Positions 17,909-25,735 of a stretch of 64,000 nt of DNA are shown here, piece after piece. Made by a program: the position numbers and the translations under genes. Under the pieces are notes generated by a model. It worked only from the letters and a program-made list of their open reading frames with translations, made no database searches and had not been told where the DNA came from. Position 1 is the stretch's first letter. Every line of letters begins with the position of its first letter. The stretch is from Gemmatimonadota bacterium (GTDB lineage: Bacteria; Gemmatimonadota; Gemmatimonadetes; Gemmatimonadales; Gemmatimonadaceae): contig JAJTHG010000040.1 in NCBI GenBank assembly GCA_021298835.1, forward strand, positions 1 to 64,000. The letters run 5' to 3'.

Positions 17909-18469
17909 CTACTTCGCGAAGACCACCGCGACCTCGCGGTCCTCGCCGCGCGTGAAGTAGAGCGCGGCCCGCGCCTCGTCCCGCGCCCGCATCGCCTGCA
18001 CCAGGTTCTGCTGCGTGGCGAACACCTCCAGCAGCAATCCCTGCCGCACGGCCACCGCGTTGACGGGCGCCCCGGCGTCGTAGGTGAGCAGCAGCCACCA
18101 CGCCGGCTCCCCCGACGGGTCCGGGTCCGTACCGGCACCGGTGAGCACCGGCGTCACCACGCGCCCGTTCACCCGCACGGTCAACCGTTCAGCGACGTAG
18201 CGCAGCAGGGCGCTGTCCGCCGCCGCGCCGCGGCCCACTGCGCGGTCGCGTCGGCCGGTGGCCAGCACGAGCGCACTGTCGAGATCGTCGCGGAAGCACC
18301 GGACGCGCAGCAGCACCTGCCGCGCGTCCTGCACCAGCCGCGTATGGCACACGTGGACGTCGTGGGCCGCCCGGGGCGCCGTGCCGGCCGCAGCGCGGGG
18401 CGCGACGCCGGGGGCCGCGAGCCCCGCCGTCAGTGCCACCATCGCCCAGGCCGCCACGACGCCGGGCAT
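17909..18469 (-). CDS. exported DUF6702-type protein
   Basis: A 186-residue protein with a long hydrophobic signal sequence (VVAAWAMVALTAGLAAPG) and an immunoglobulin-like beta pattern, including VRCFRDDLDSAL and LLRYVAERLTVRVNGR, which resembles DUF6702. Such proteins are commonly encoded next to HupE-like and M1 peptidase genes. Its ATG overlaps the stop of the M1 peptidase gene (ATGA), so it is co-translated. It probably acts at the cell envelope; no enzyme motif is visible. Confidence 0.65.
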   Translation of the reverse strand: MPGVVAAWAMVALTAGLAAPGVAPRAAAGTAPRAAHDVHVCHTRLVQDARQVLLRVRCFRDDLDSALVLATGRRDRAVGRGAAADSALLRYVAERLTVRVNGRVVTPVLTGAGTDPDPSGEPAWWLLLTYDAGAPVNAVAVRQGLLLEVFATQQNLVQAMRARDEARAALYFTRGEDREVAVVFAK

Positions 18470-20553
18470 CACGGCACCACCTTGGGCGCCGGCTTCGTCC
18501 CCCAGGTGTTGTTGCCGCGGTCCACGTCGGCGAAGACCTCCCCCGGGTCCGCGGTCACCGCGGTCACCGACTTGTTCGAGAAGAAGCCGTAGGTGAAGCG
18601 TTTCTCGTTCTTCCGCCACACGTCCACGGGCAGCCTGCGCACTTCGCTCGTGCCGTCGTCGTACGTGATCTCGAGGTGCAGCGGCATCACCAGCCCGCCC
18701 TTGTTCTCGACCGTCACCCGCCAGTATCCCGAGCCGCGGGCACTGGTGCCGACCAGCGAATCCGCCGACTGCCGCTCGACCCCCGTCACGGCCTGATCGT
18801 TGGCGTACGTCGTGTAGAACCAGCCGCGCCAGAACCAGTTGAGCAGCTCGCCGGCGCCGTCGTCGAGCGAGCGGAAGAAGTCGAACGGCTGCGGATGCTT
18901 GAACGCCCATCGCTGCGAGTACTCGCGGAAGGCCTGATCGAAGCGCTCCGGTCCGAGCACCTGCTCGCGCAGCATCACGAGCCCCGCCGCCGGCTTGGAA
19001 TAGCCGTTGTCGCCGAACGCGGCGTGAATGAGGTCCGACTCGGTCATCAGCGGCGCCTGGTCCGGGTTCCGCATGTAGTTCACGATGTTCTTCGCCGGGC
19101 CGCGGCGCGTGGGGTAGTTCGGGTCCCAGTCCTTCTCGGCGTAGTACTGCAGGAAGGAATTGACCCCCTCGTCCATCCACGTCCACTTCCGCTCGTCCGA
19201 CGCGACGATCATCGGGAACCAGTTGTGCCCCACCTCGTGGATCGTCACCGAGATCAGTGCCCGCGCGAGCGCATCGGTCACCTGGCCGTTGTTCGGCCGC
19301 GCGCCGCAGAAGGCGATCATCGGGTACTCCATCCCGAAGACCGGCCCGTGCACGTTCACCGCCTTGGGGTACGGATATCGGAAGGCCATGCGCCCATAGG
19401 TGGTCATCGTCTGCGCGATCGCCTTGGTGGACACCGAATCCCAGAGTGGCATCGCGTCGCGCGGATACAGCGAATGCAACGCGATCGTCCGCGTCTCGCC
19501 CGGATACCGGTACCCCATCGCATCCCACACGTAGGTCTTGCTCGACACCCACGCGAAATCCCGCACATTCTCGGCCGTGAACCGCCACGTGAGGGGGCCG
19601 TCGCCGGCGGGCCGCGCCGCAGGGCTCATCACTTCGTCAGGGCGTACGATGAACACCGGCTTGTCCGCCGCCATCGCCTGCGCCAGCCGCTGGCGCTGCG
19701 TCGTCGTCAGCACCTGCTGCGGGTTCTGCAGCACCCCGGTCGCGTCCACGATGTGGTTCCGCGGCACGGTGATGGAGACGTCGTAGTTGCCGAAGTTCAG
19801 GTAGAACTCGCCCTGACCCATGAACTGGTCGGTCTGCCAGCCGGAGATGTCGTCGTACACCGACGCGCGCGGGAACCACTGCGCCACCTCGTAGAGCCAG
19901 CCGTCCTTCACCTTCTCCTTGGCGCCGCGCCCGTTCCGGCCCCCTTCGGGCACCGTGAACGACCAGTCGATCTCCACCTGCGCCGTGCCGCCGGTGCGCA
20001 ACGTGTCCGGCAGGTTCACCCGCATCACCGTGCCGTTGACCAGATACTGCGCCGGGCGCACCGTCACCTTGCCGCCGGGCCCGCGGACGATGACCCGCAC
20101 CCCGCCGATCGCGTAGCCGCCCGTCTCCTCGGCCAGCAGGAAGCGACGCGCCCCGGCCGGGATGTTCTTCGGCAGCGCCCCCGCCGAGAGGTTGGCGCGA
20201 CTGTCCGAGGCCTCGATGTTCTGGTCGAGCTGGAACCAGAGGTACGTGAGCTTGTCCGGCGAGTTGTTGTGGTAGCTCACGCGCTCGCTGCCGGTCACGC
20301 GGTGCGCGACGGTGTCGAGCGTCGTGCGGATGACGTAGTCCACGCGCTGCTGCCAGTACTTGGGGCCGGGCGCGCCGCTGGCGAGCCGGGCGTCGGAGGG
20401 ATCCGGCCACTCGTCGATCGGCCGGAAGCTCGACTGGTTGGTCCTGGGATTGGGGGGCGCATTGAGCCACTGCTGCCCGGCGAGAGGCGTCCACGTCGGC
20501 GCCGCGCCCAGCGCGAGCGCTGTCACGACCAGCTGCCATCGGACCTGCGTCAT
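18469..20553 (-). CDS. M1 family metallopeptidase (aminopeptidase N-like), exported
   Basis: A 694-residue protein with a signal peptide (MTQVRWQLVVTALALGAAP) and the gluzincin site HEVGHNW with His439, Glu440, His443 and the third zinc ligand Glu462 in WTWMDEG, i.e. HExxH-x18-E. The GAMEN-like exopeptidase loop appears as GMEYP before it. It should trim peptides in the periplasm. The region after residue 620 forms a beta-rich C-terminal domain with VENKGGLVMPLHLEI. It is preceded by the HupE-like gene 20 bases upstream and overlaps the DUF6702 gene downstream. Confidence 0.88.
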   Translation of the reverse strand: MTQVRWQLVVTALALGAAPTWTPLAGQQWLNAPPNPRTNQSSFRPIDEWPDPSDARLASGAPGPKYWQQRVDYVIRTTLDTVAHRVTGSERVSYHNNSPDKLTYLWFQLDQNIEASDSRANLSAGALPKNIPAGARRFLLAEETGGYAIGGVRVIVRGPGGKVTVRPAQYLVNGTVMRVNLPDTLRTGGTAQVEIDWSFTVPEGGRNGRGAKEKVKDGWLYEVAQWFPRASVYDDISGWQTDQFMGQGEFYLNFGNYDVSITVPRNHIVDATGVLQNPQQVLTTTQRQRLAQAMAADKPVFIVRPDEVMSPAARPAGDGPLTWRFTAENVRDFAWVSSKTYVWDAMGYRYPGETRTIALHSLYPRDAMPLWDSVSTKAIAQTMTTYGRMAFRYPYPKAVNVHGPVFGMEYPMIAFCGARPNNGQVTDALARALISVTIHEVGHNWFPMIVASDERKWTWMDEGVNSFLQYYAEKDWDPNYPTRRGPAKNIVNYMRNPDQAPLMTESDLIHAAFGDNGYSKPAAGLVMLREQVLGPERFDQAFREYSQRWAFKHPQPFDFFRSLDDGAGELLNWFWRGWFYTTYANDQAVTGVERQSADSLVGTSARGSGYWRVTVENKGGLVMPLHLEITYDDGTSEVRRLPVDVWRKNEKRFTYGFFSNKSVTAVTADPGEVFADVDRGNNTWGTKPAPKVVP

Positions 20554-20573
20554 CTCCGTGCTCCGTTCGAAGG

Positions 20574-21197
20574 TCAGGCCGGCGGCGCCATCGCCGCCAG
20601 CGTCCGTTGCACCACCATCGGCACCGCGACCAGCAGTGCCGCCATCGACACGCCCTGCACCCAGCGTCGCTCGGGCACCCCGCCGCCACGCACCGCCAAC
20701 GCGCCAAGCCCCATCACCGCTGCGACGATCATCACCTGTCCCACCTCGAGCCCGGCATTGAACGCCAGCAGCGGCCACAGCAGCGACTCCTCGCCGCCAA
20801 GGAGCGATCGGAGGTAGTTCGAGAAGCCCAGCCCGTGGACCAGCCCGAACCCGGCGGCGAGCAGGTAGCGGCCGGTCATCGCGCTCCCCGCTTCATCGAC
20901 CGATGCCGCGCGCGACCGCCACAGGGTGAGCCCGGCCGTCGCCGCGATCGTCGCCGGGATCGCCGCCTCGATCCACACCGTCGGCACCCGCAGCGCGCCG
21001 GTCGTCGCCAGCGCGAGCGTCACCGAGTGCCCCACCGTGAATGCGGTGACGAGCACGAGCAGCCGCCGCCACGCCGATGCCGGGTACGCCACCGTCAGCG
21101 CCGCGACGAACACGAGGTGATCGTACCCCCGCAGATCGGCGATGTGCGACAGGCCCAGCCGAAGGTAGAGCCCCGCCTCAGACGAGCCGAACGGCAT
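20574..21197 (-). CDS. HupE/UreJ-like membrane protein
   Basis: A 207-residue integral membrane protein with about six hydrophobic segments. It carries the family pattern GLSHIADLRGYDHLVFV at the start, FTVGHSVTLALA in the middle and FGLVHGLGFS later, with conserved His and Asp residues in membranes, as in HupE/UreJ_2 proteins that may carry nickel or other metals. The ATG at 21197 lies 4 bases after the NAD synthetase stop, so it is in the same operon. It is often encoded with M1 peptidases, as here. Confidence 0.75.
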   Translation of the reverse strand: MPFGSSEAGLYLRLGLSHIADLRGYDHLVFVAALTVAYPASAWRRLLVLVTAFTVGHSVTLALATTGALRVPTVWIEAAIPATIAATAGLTLWRSRAASVDEAGSAMTGRYLLAAGFGLVHGLGFSNYLRSLLGGEESLLWPLLAFNAGLEVGQVMIVAAVMGLGALAVRGGGVPERRWVQGVSMAALLVAVPMVVQRTLAAMAPPA

Positions 21198-21201
21198 CGG
21201 C

Positions 21202-23067
21202 TCAGTAGTCCACCGGCCGCAGGTACGACTCGCCGATCGCCGTGCCGGAGATCATCGCGACCGTGGGCAGCTTGCGCTTCCAGTGGGTGCCGTCGAGCCG
21301 CCGCCGCACGAGCGCGACCTCGTCGGCGGGGAAGCCGCGCGCCACCAGGGCGGCGTCGTCGAAGCCATGCAGCATCCAGTGCAGGAGGACGTCGGCCTTC
21401 GCGTAGGAGATCCCGAAGTCGCCCTCGTCCGTCTGCCCCTGCACGAGGTCGGCGCTCGGCGCCTTGGACACCACCGCGTCGGGAACGCCCAGGTGCGCGG
21501 CGAGCGCCCACACCTGCGTCTTGAACAGGTCGCCCAGCGGATTGACAGGCGGCGAGTCGTCGGCATGCCACGTGAAGTACCCGAACAGCCGCTCGCTCTT
21601 GTTCCCCGTGCCCACCGGGAGCGCCCGGTGCTTGGCGGCGAGGTCGAAGAGCACGATCATCCGCTGCCGGGCCATGACGTTCCCGCGGCGCGTCCCGTCG
21701 GCGTCGGGCTCGTGGGCGAGGTACCCGTCGACCGCCGCGCTGATATCGAGCGTCCGGTGGTCGAGCCCGAAGGCGTCGATCACCAACTGCGCGTGGGCGA
21801 GCGAGTCGGGGCTCGAGGTGCGGTACGGCATGCGCACGGCGAGCACGTTCGCGGGGCCCAGCGCCCGTGCGGCGAGCGCGGCCGTCACCGCCGAGTCCAC
21901 GCCGCCCGAGAGCCCCACCACAGCGCGCGTGAAGCCGCGCCGTGCGAACTCGTCGCGGAGGAAGTTCACCAGCATCGCCTCGACGAGCGGCAGGTCGAGG
22001 TCGAGCGGCGGCGGTCCGCCGTGGGTGGCGAGCGGCGCCTGCGTCAGCACGAAGCCGTGCGCCGCCGTTGATGGCGTGGCGCCCACCGCAGGGCGGGCGG
22101 GTGGAGGCGGTCCGTCGTCGTCGAACGCCGGCCGTGGCCGCGGCCCCTCCTGCGCGAGCCGCATCGCGCGCTCGAGGTGCGGGAGCTGTACCCGCAGGTC
22201 GGCGAGGAGCGGCTGGTCGGCCCGCGCGCGGTGGGCGTCGTCGAGGTCGAGCGTCGCGACGGTGATCGCGTCGTCCCACAGCGGGGCGCGGGCCCGCACG
22301 TCGCCGCGCGGCCCGATGACCAGCGAGCCGCCCGGGAACTGCTTGCCTCCTTCGGTGCCCGCGAGGTTGGCGAAGCATACGAACACGCCGTGCTCGTCGG
22401 CCAGCTCGCACAGGAGTCGCTCCCACCGCGCGTGGGATGCCGGGCCCTCCGGGGTACCCGGGCGCGGCCAGACGCCACGGCCGGGCGCGGCCGCGAGCAC
22501 GCAGATCACCTGCGCACCGTCGAGCGCCGCCACGGTAGCCGAGAGCGAATGCCACGCGTCCTCGCACACCAGCACCGCCGCCCGTCCCCAGCCGGCGTCG
22601 AACGCCGAGAGCTCGGTGCCGCGCTCGACGAAGCGCTCCTCGTCGAAAAGGCCGTAGGTGGGGAGGAAGTTCTTGCGGTGCACGTGCAGCACCGCGCCGC
22701 CGTCGCGTCCGCCGTCGCGTCCGCCGACGCGTCCGCCGACGCGGACGACGAGGGCCGAGTTGTGCAGGGCGTCGCGCCAGCGCTCGTAGAAACCCACCAC
22801 GACGTCGAGCGTGCGCGGTGCGCGCACGCGGGCGCGGTACTGCGCGTCGAGGTCGCGGGCGAGCCGGCCGGCGGTGACCGCGACGTCGCGAGTCCCGCCC
22901 TCGAGGAAGTAGCCGCTCGTGATCGTCTCCGGGAAGACGAGCAGTTGCGGACGCTCCGCCGCAGCGTCGGCGGCGGCGAACGCCTCGCCGATCCGGGCGA
23001 GGTTGGCGGCGTAGTCGCCCTTGCGCGGGCGGAACTGCGCGACGGCGACGGTCAGAGGGCGGGGCAT
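21202..23067 (-). CDS. nadE: glutamine-dependent NAD(+) synthetase
   Basis: Makes NAD from nicotinate adenine dinucleotide, ATP and glutamine. The 621-residue protein has an N-terminal nitrilase-type glutaminase domain with the triad Glu47 (FPETITSGY), Lys132 (HRKNFLPTYG) and Cys168 (VLVCEDAW), then a proline/alanine-rich linker (about 305-350) and the synthetase domain with the PP-loop GLSGGVDSA (386-393). A Gly-Arg-Asp repeat is inserted at 111-124, next to the glutaminase lysine. It heads the operon with the HupE-like, M1 peptidase and DUF6702 genes. Confidence 0.92.
   Translation of the reverse strand: MPRPLTVAVAQFRPRKGDYAANLARIGEAFAAADAAAERPQLLVFPETITSGYFLEGGTRDVAVTAGRLARDLDAQYRARVRAPRTLDVVVGFYERWRDALHNSALVVRVGGRVGGRDGGRDGGAVLHVHRKNFLPTYGLFDEERFVERGTELSAFDAGWGRAAVLVCEDAWHSLSATVAALDGAQVICVLAAAPGRGVWPRPGTPEGPASHARWERLLCELADEHGVFVCFANLAGTEGGKQFPGGSLVIGPRGDVRARAPLWDDAITVATLDLDDAHRARADQPLLADLRVQLPHLERAMRLAQEGPRPRPAFDDDGPPPPARPAVGATPSTAAHGFVLTQAPLATHGGPPPLDLDLPLVEAMLVNFLRDEFARRGFTRAVVGLSGGVDSAVTAALAARALGPANVLAVRMPYRTSSPDSLAHAQLVIDAFGLDHRTLDISAAVDGYLAHEPDADGTRRGNVMARQRMIVLFDLAAKHRALPVGTGNKSERLFGYFTWHADDSPPVNPLGDLFKTQVWALAAHLGVPDAVVSKAPSADLVQGQTDEGDFGISYAKADVLLHWMLHGFDDAALVARGFPADEVALVRRRLDGTHWKRKLPTVAMISGTAIGESYLRPVDY
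22696..22737 (-). repeat. short in-frame repeat in nadE coding GGR(V/D)GG units
   Basis: Twelve-base units coding GGRV, GGRD, GGRD, GG sit inside the glutaminase domain between two strands. It looks like a recent slippage expansion in a surface loop. Confidence 0.6.
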
Positions 23068-23092
23068 CCCCCGAAAGCTCGCCCCGCCGGGG

Positions 23093-23368
23093 TCAGCGCG
23101 GGAGGTACCGCCGCACCGCGCGGGCGCCGTTGAGCACGCCGAACCCCACCGCGAGCCCTACGCCGACCGCCGTCCCGGCGCCCAGGACCGGCAGCAGGGC
23201 CGTGATCGGCAGGGCGAGCACGGTCGCCACGCCGCCCGCGACGAACGGGACGTACGGCTTGTGAATGGCGTCCACGAAGCGGAGGCGGCGCGCGACGTAG
23301 TCGCGGATCGCGTTGTGCCCGACCCAGAGGCCGAAGCCGATACCGAGCGTGATCAGGAAGCCGAACAT
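23093..23368 (-). CDS. small membrane protein of unknown function
   Basis: A 91-residue protein with one hydrophobic segment at the N terminus (FGFLITLGIGFGLWVG) and a second, long one around 40-75 (VAGGVATVLALPITALLPVLGAG and following), ending in an Arg-rich tail. It is too small for an enzyme and has no family I recognise. It is read divergently from the penicillin-binding protein gene. The start ATG is clear, although a GTG 18 bases upstream is possible. Confidence 0.55.
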   Translation of the reverse strand: MFGFLITLGIGFGLWVGHNAIRDYVARRLRFVDAIHKPYVPFVAGGVATVLALPITALLPVLGAGTAVGVGLAVGFGVLNGARAVRRYLPR

Positions 23369-23465
23369 GGGAAGCGGGGTGAGGACACGTGATCGTACGC
23401 GCCGGTGCCCTCCGGGGTTTCTGGAACGCGCCACGACGGTGGCGACTTCGGGCGCGCCGTCCGGG

Positions 23466-23471
23466 TATCTT
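23466..23471 (+). promoter_or_regulatory. -10-like TATCTT element before the PBP gene
   Basis: TATCTT followed by CCGGGGCT lies 8 bases before the ATG at 23480. This spacing implies a leaderless or near-leaderless transcript. Confidence 0.45.
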
Positions 23472-23479
23472 CCGGGGCT

Positions 23480-25735
23480 ATGGCTCCCCGGCTCGTCCCT
23501 CCGCACTGGCGTGCGTCGCGTCCGCGCCGCGACTGGCGTGCGTCGCGTCCCCGCCGCGCGCGGCTGCTCGCCGTCGCGCTGTCCGCTCTGGCGGGCGTCA
23601 CGCCGGCGGCCGGCGTGGCGCAGCCGGCGCCGACGCGGCCTTCGACCGGCGAACCGTGGACGATCCCGTCGCTCCCGCAGGCAACCCTGGTCCTTGCGCG
23701 CGACGGGACCCTCATCGGCCAGATCGGGCGCGCGTGGCGGCAGAACGTGTCGCTCAAGTCGCTGCCGCGCCACGTGCCGGCCGCCTTCGTCGCCGTCGAG
23801 GACAAGCGCTTCTACGAGCACGACGGCGTGGACCTCGTGGGCGTGGCCGGGGCGATCAAGGGGAAGCTTCTCGGCGACAAGCGCGGCGGGGCGAGCACGA
23901 TCACGCAGCAGCTCGTCGGCAACCTCCATCCCGACGTCGTCGACCGGCGCGACAAGAGCATCGGGCGCAAGCTCCGCGAGCAGGCGGCGGCGCGCGAGAT
24001 GGAGAAGCACTACACGAAGGAGCAGATCCTCGAGGCGTACCTCAACACGATCGCCTTCGGGCGCGGCGCCTACGGCATCGAGGCGGCCGCGCGGCTCTAT
24101 TTCGGCAAGCCCGCTGCGCGGCTCACGCTGGCCGAGGCGGCGACGCTCGCAGCGCTCCCCAAGGGGCCGGCGCTCTATGACCCGATCCGCCATCCCGCCC
24201 GCGCCCGCCAACGTCGCGACGTCATCCTCGGACTCATGGCCGATCAGGGGCTCGTCAGCGAGGTGCAGGCGCAAGGGGCGAAGGAGCAGCCGGTGGAGAC
24301 CGCCCCGCCCACCGGCGGGGCGCTGAGCGCCCCGTACGTCGCCGACCTCGCGCGCAAGATGGCCGAGCGTGCCGGCGTGCCCGTCGTCGACGGGGGGTAC
24401 CGCATCTTCACCACGATCGACCCCGGCCTGCAGCGCGCCGCGAACGAAGCGGTGGACGCCGTCACCACCGACCTGGAGCGTCGCCCGACGTGGCGCTACC
24501 CGACGAAGGCGAACCACGCGAAGGGGATCTTCAACTACCTGCAGGCCGCGCTGGTGGCGCTCGAGGCGGGTTCGGGGGACGTCCGCGCGCTCGTCGGCGG
24601 CCGCGACTTCCGCGAGGGGCCGTTCAACCGTGCGGTGGACGGCCTCCGCCAGCCGGGCTCGGCCTTCAAGCCCGTCGTGTACGCCGCCGCACTCGCGCAG
24701 GGACTCCCGCCGAACGCGATGGTCGCCGACACGGCGATCGCACTGGAGCTGGACAACGGCACCACGTACAAGCCGAAGAACGCCGATGGCGAGTTCCTGG
24801 GCTACCTCCCGCTGCGCGAGGCGCTGGGGAAGTCGCGCAACCCGGTGGCGGTGCAGCTCTTCCTCGCGGCCGGCGCGGACAGCGTGGTGCAGCTGGCCCA
24901 GCGCCTCGGCATCGACGCGCCGGTGGCGCCCTATCCGGCGAGCGCGCTCGGGGCCAGCGTCCTCCAGCCCCTCGACCTCGTGCAGGCCTACGCCACGATC
25001 AACAACCTGGGTGTGAGCATCGAGCCGCGGCTCGTCGTGCGCATCGAGGATGCGCGCGGGCGGGTCGTCTGGGGCCAGCCGCGGCCGGCCCCGGTGGCGG
25101 CCCTCGACCCCCGCGTGGCGTTCCTCGCGCGCGACCTGCTGCGCGAGCCGGTCGAACGGGGCACTGCCGCGGGGATCCGGCGCTGGCTCCGGCCCGGCGT
25201 GCCGCTGGCCGGCAAGACCGGCACGACCGACGACAACTCCGACGTCTGGTTCGTCGGGATGACGCCCGACCTCGTCATCGGGGCCTGGCTCGGGTTCGAC
25301 CGGCCGCGGCCCCTCGGCAGCGGCGTCCAGGGCGGGACACTCGCCGCCCCCGTGGTGGGCCGCACGCTGGGCGCGTGGTACGCCTCGCACGGAACGCAGG
25401 GGTGGTCCATGCTCGACGAACTGGTGCCGGGGGAACTCGATCGCCTGACCGGGCTGCCGGCCGACAGCACCACGCCGCCGGAGCGTCGCTACACGGAGTT
25501 CTTCCTGCCGGGGACGGAGCCGCCCGCGGTGCGGGTCGCCCAGTGGCGCCGCTACCTCTGGGTGCCGGATCGCGAGACCGCGTTCTTTGCGCCGCCGCCG
25601 TTCCCGCTGGGGCCCTATGGGCCGGCGCGCCCGGCGATCGCTACGCCTTCACCTGCGTCCGGAGCATCTGGATCCGCTGCCGCACCTGCTGCACCGCCGG
25701 CTGCAGCTCCGGGTCGGCCGCGCGCCAGAGGGTGA
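23480..25735 (+). CDS. bifunctional penicillin-binding protein 1A-like (transglycosylase/transpeptidase)
   Basis: Polymerises and crosslinks peptidoglycan. The 751-residue protein has an Arg-rich start and a hydrophobic segment (LLAVALSALAGVTPAAG), then the GT51 domain with the catalytic glutamate in VAVEDKRFYEHDG (Glu107), GGASTITQQL, and the transpeptidase with SxxK at PGSAFK (Ser394), SxN at SRNP (Ser452, Asn454) and KTGT (Lys579). The final 60 residues are Pro/Ala/Ser-rich and overlap, antisense, the last 95 bases of the neighbouring kinase gene. Its start follows a TATCTT element. Confidence 0.92.
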   Translation: MAPRLVPPHWRASRPRRDWRASRPRRARLLAVALSALAGVTPAAGVAQPAPTRPSTGEPWTIPSLPQATLVLARDGTLIGQIGRAWRQNVSLKSLPRHVPAAFVAVEDKRFYEHDGVDLVGVAGAIKGKLLGDKRGGASTITQQLVGNLHPDVVDRRDKSIGRKLREQAAAREMEKHYTKEQILEAYLNTIAFGRGAYGIEAAARLYFGKPAARLTLAEAATLAALPKGPALYDPIRHPARARQRRDVILGLMADQGLVSEVQAQGAKEQPVETAPPTGGALSAPYVADLARKMAERAGVPVVDGGYRIFTTIDPGLQRAANEAVDAVTTDLERRPTWRYPTKANHAKGIFNYLQAALVALEAGSGDVRALVGGRDFREGPFNRAVDGLRQPGSAFKPVVYAAALAQGLPPNAMVADTAIALELDNGTTYKPKNADGEFLGYLPLREALGKSRNPVAVQLFLAAGADSVVQLAQRLGIDAPVAPYPASALGASVLQPLDLVQAYATINNLGVSIEPRLVVRIEDARGRVVWGQPRPAPVAALDPRVAFLARDLLREPVERGTAAGIRRWLRPGVPLAGKTGTTDDNSDVWFVGMTPDLVIGAWLGFDRPRPLGSGVQGGTLAAPVVGRTLGAWYASHGTQGWSMLDELVPGELDRLTGLPADSTTPPERRYTEFFLPGTEPPAVRVAQWRRYLWVPDRETAFFAPPPFPLGPYGPARPAIATPSPASGASGSAAAPAAPPAAAPGRPRARG

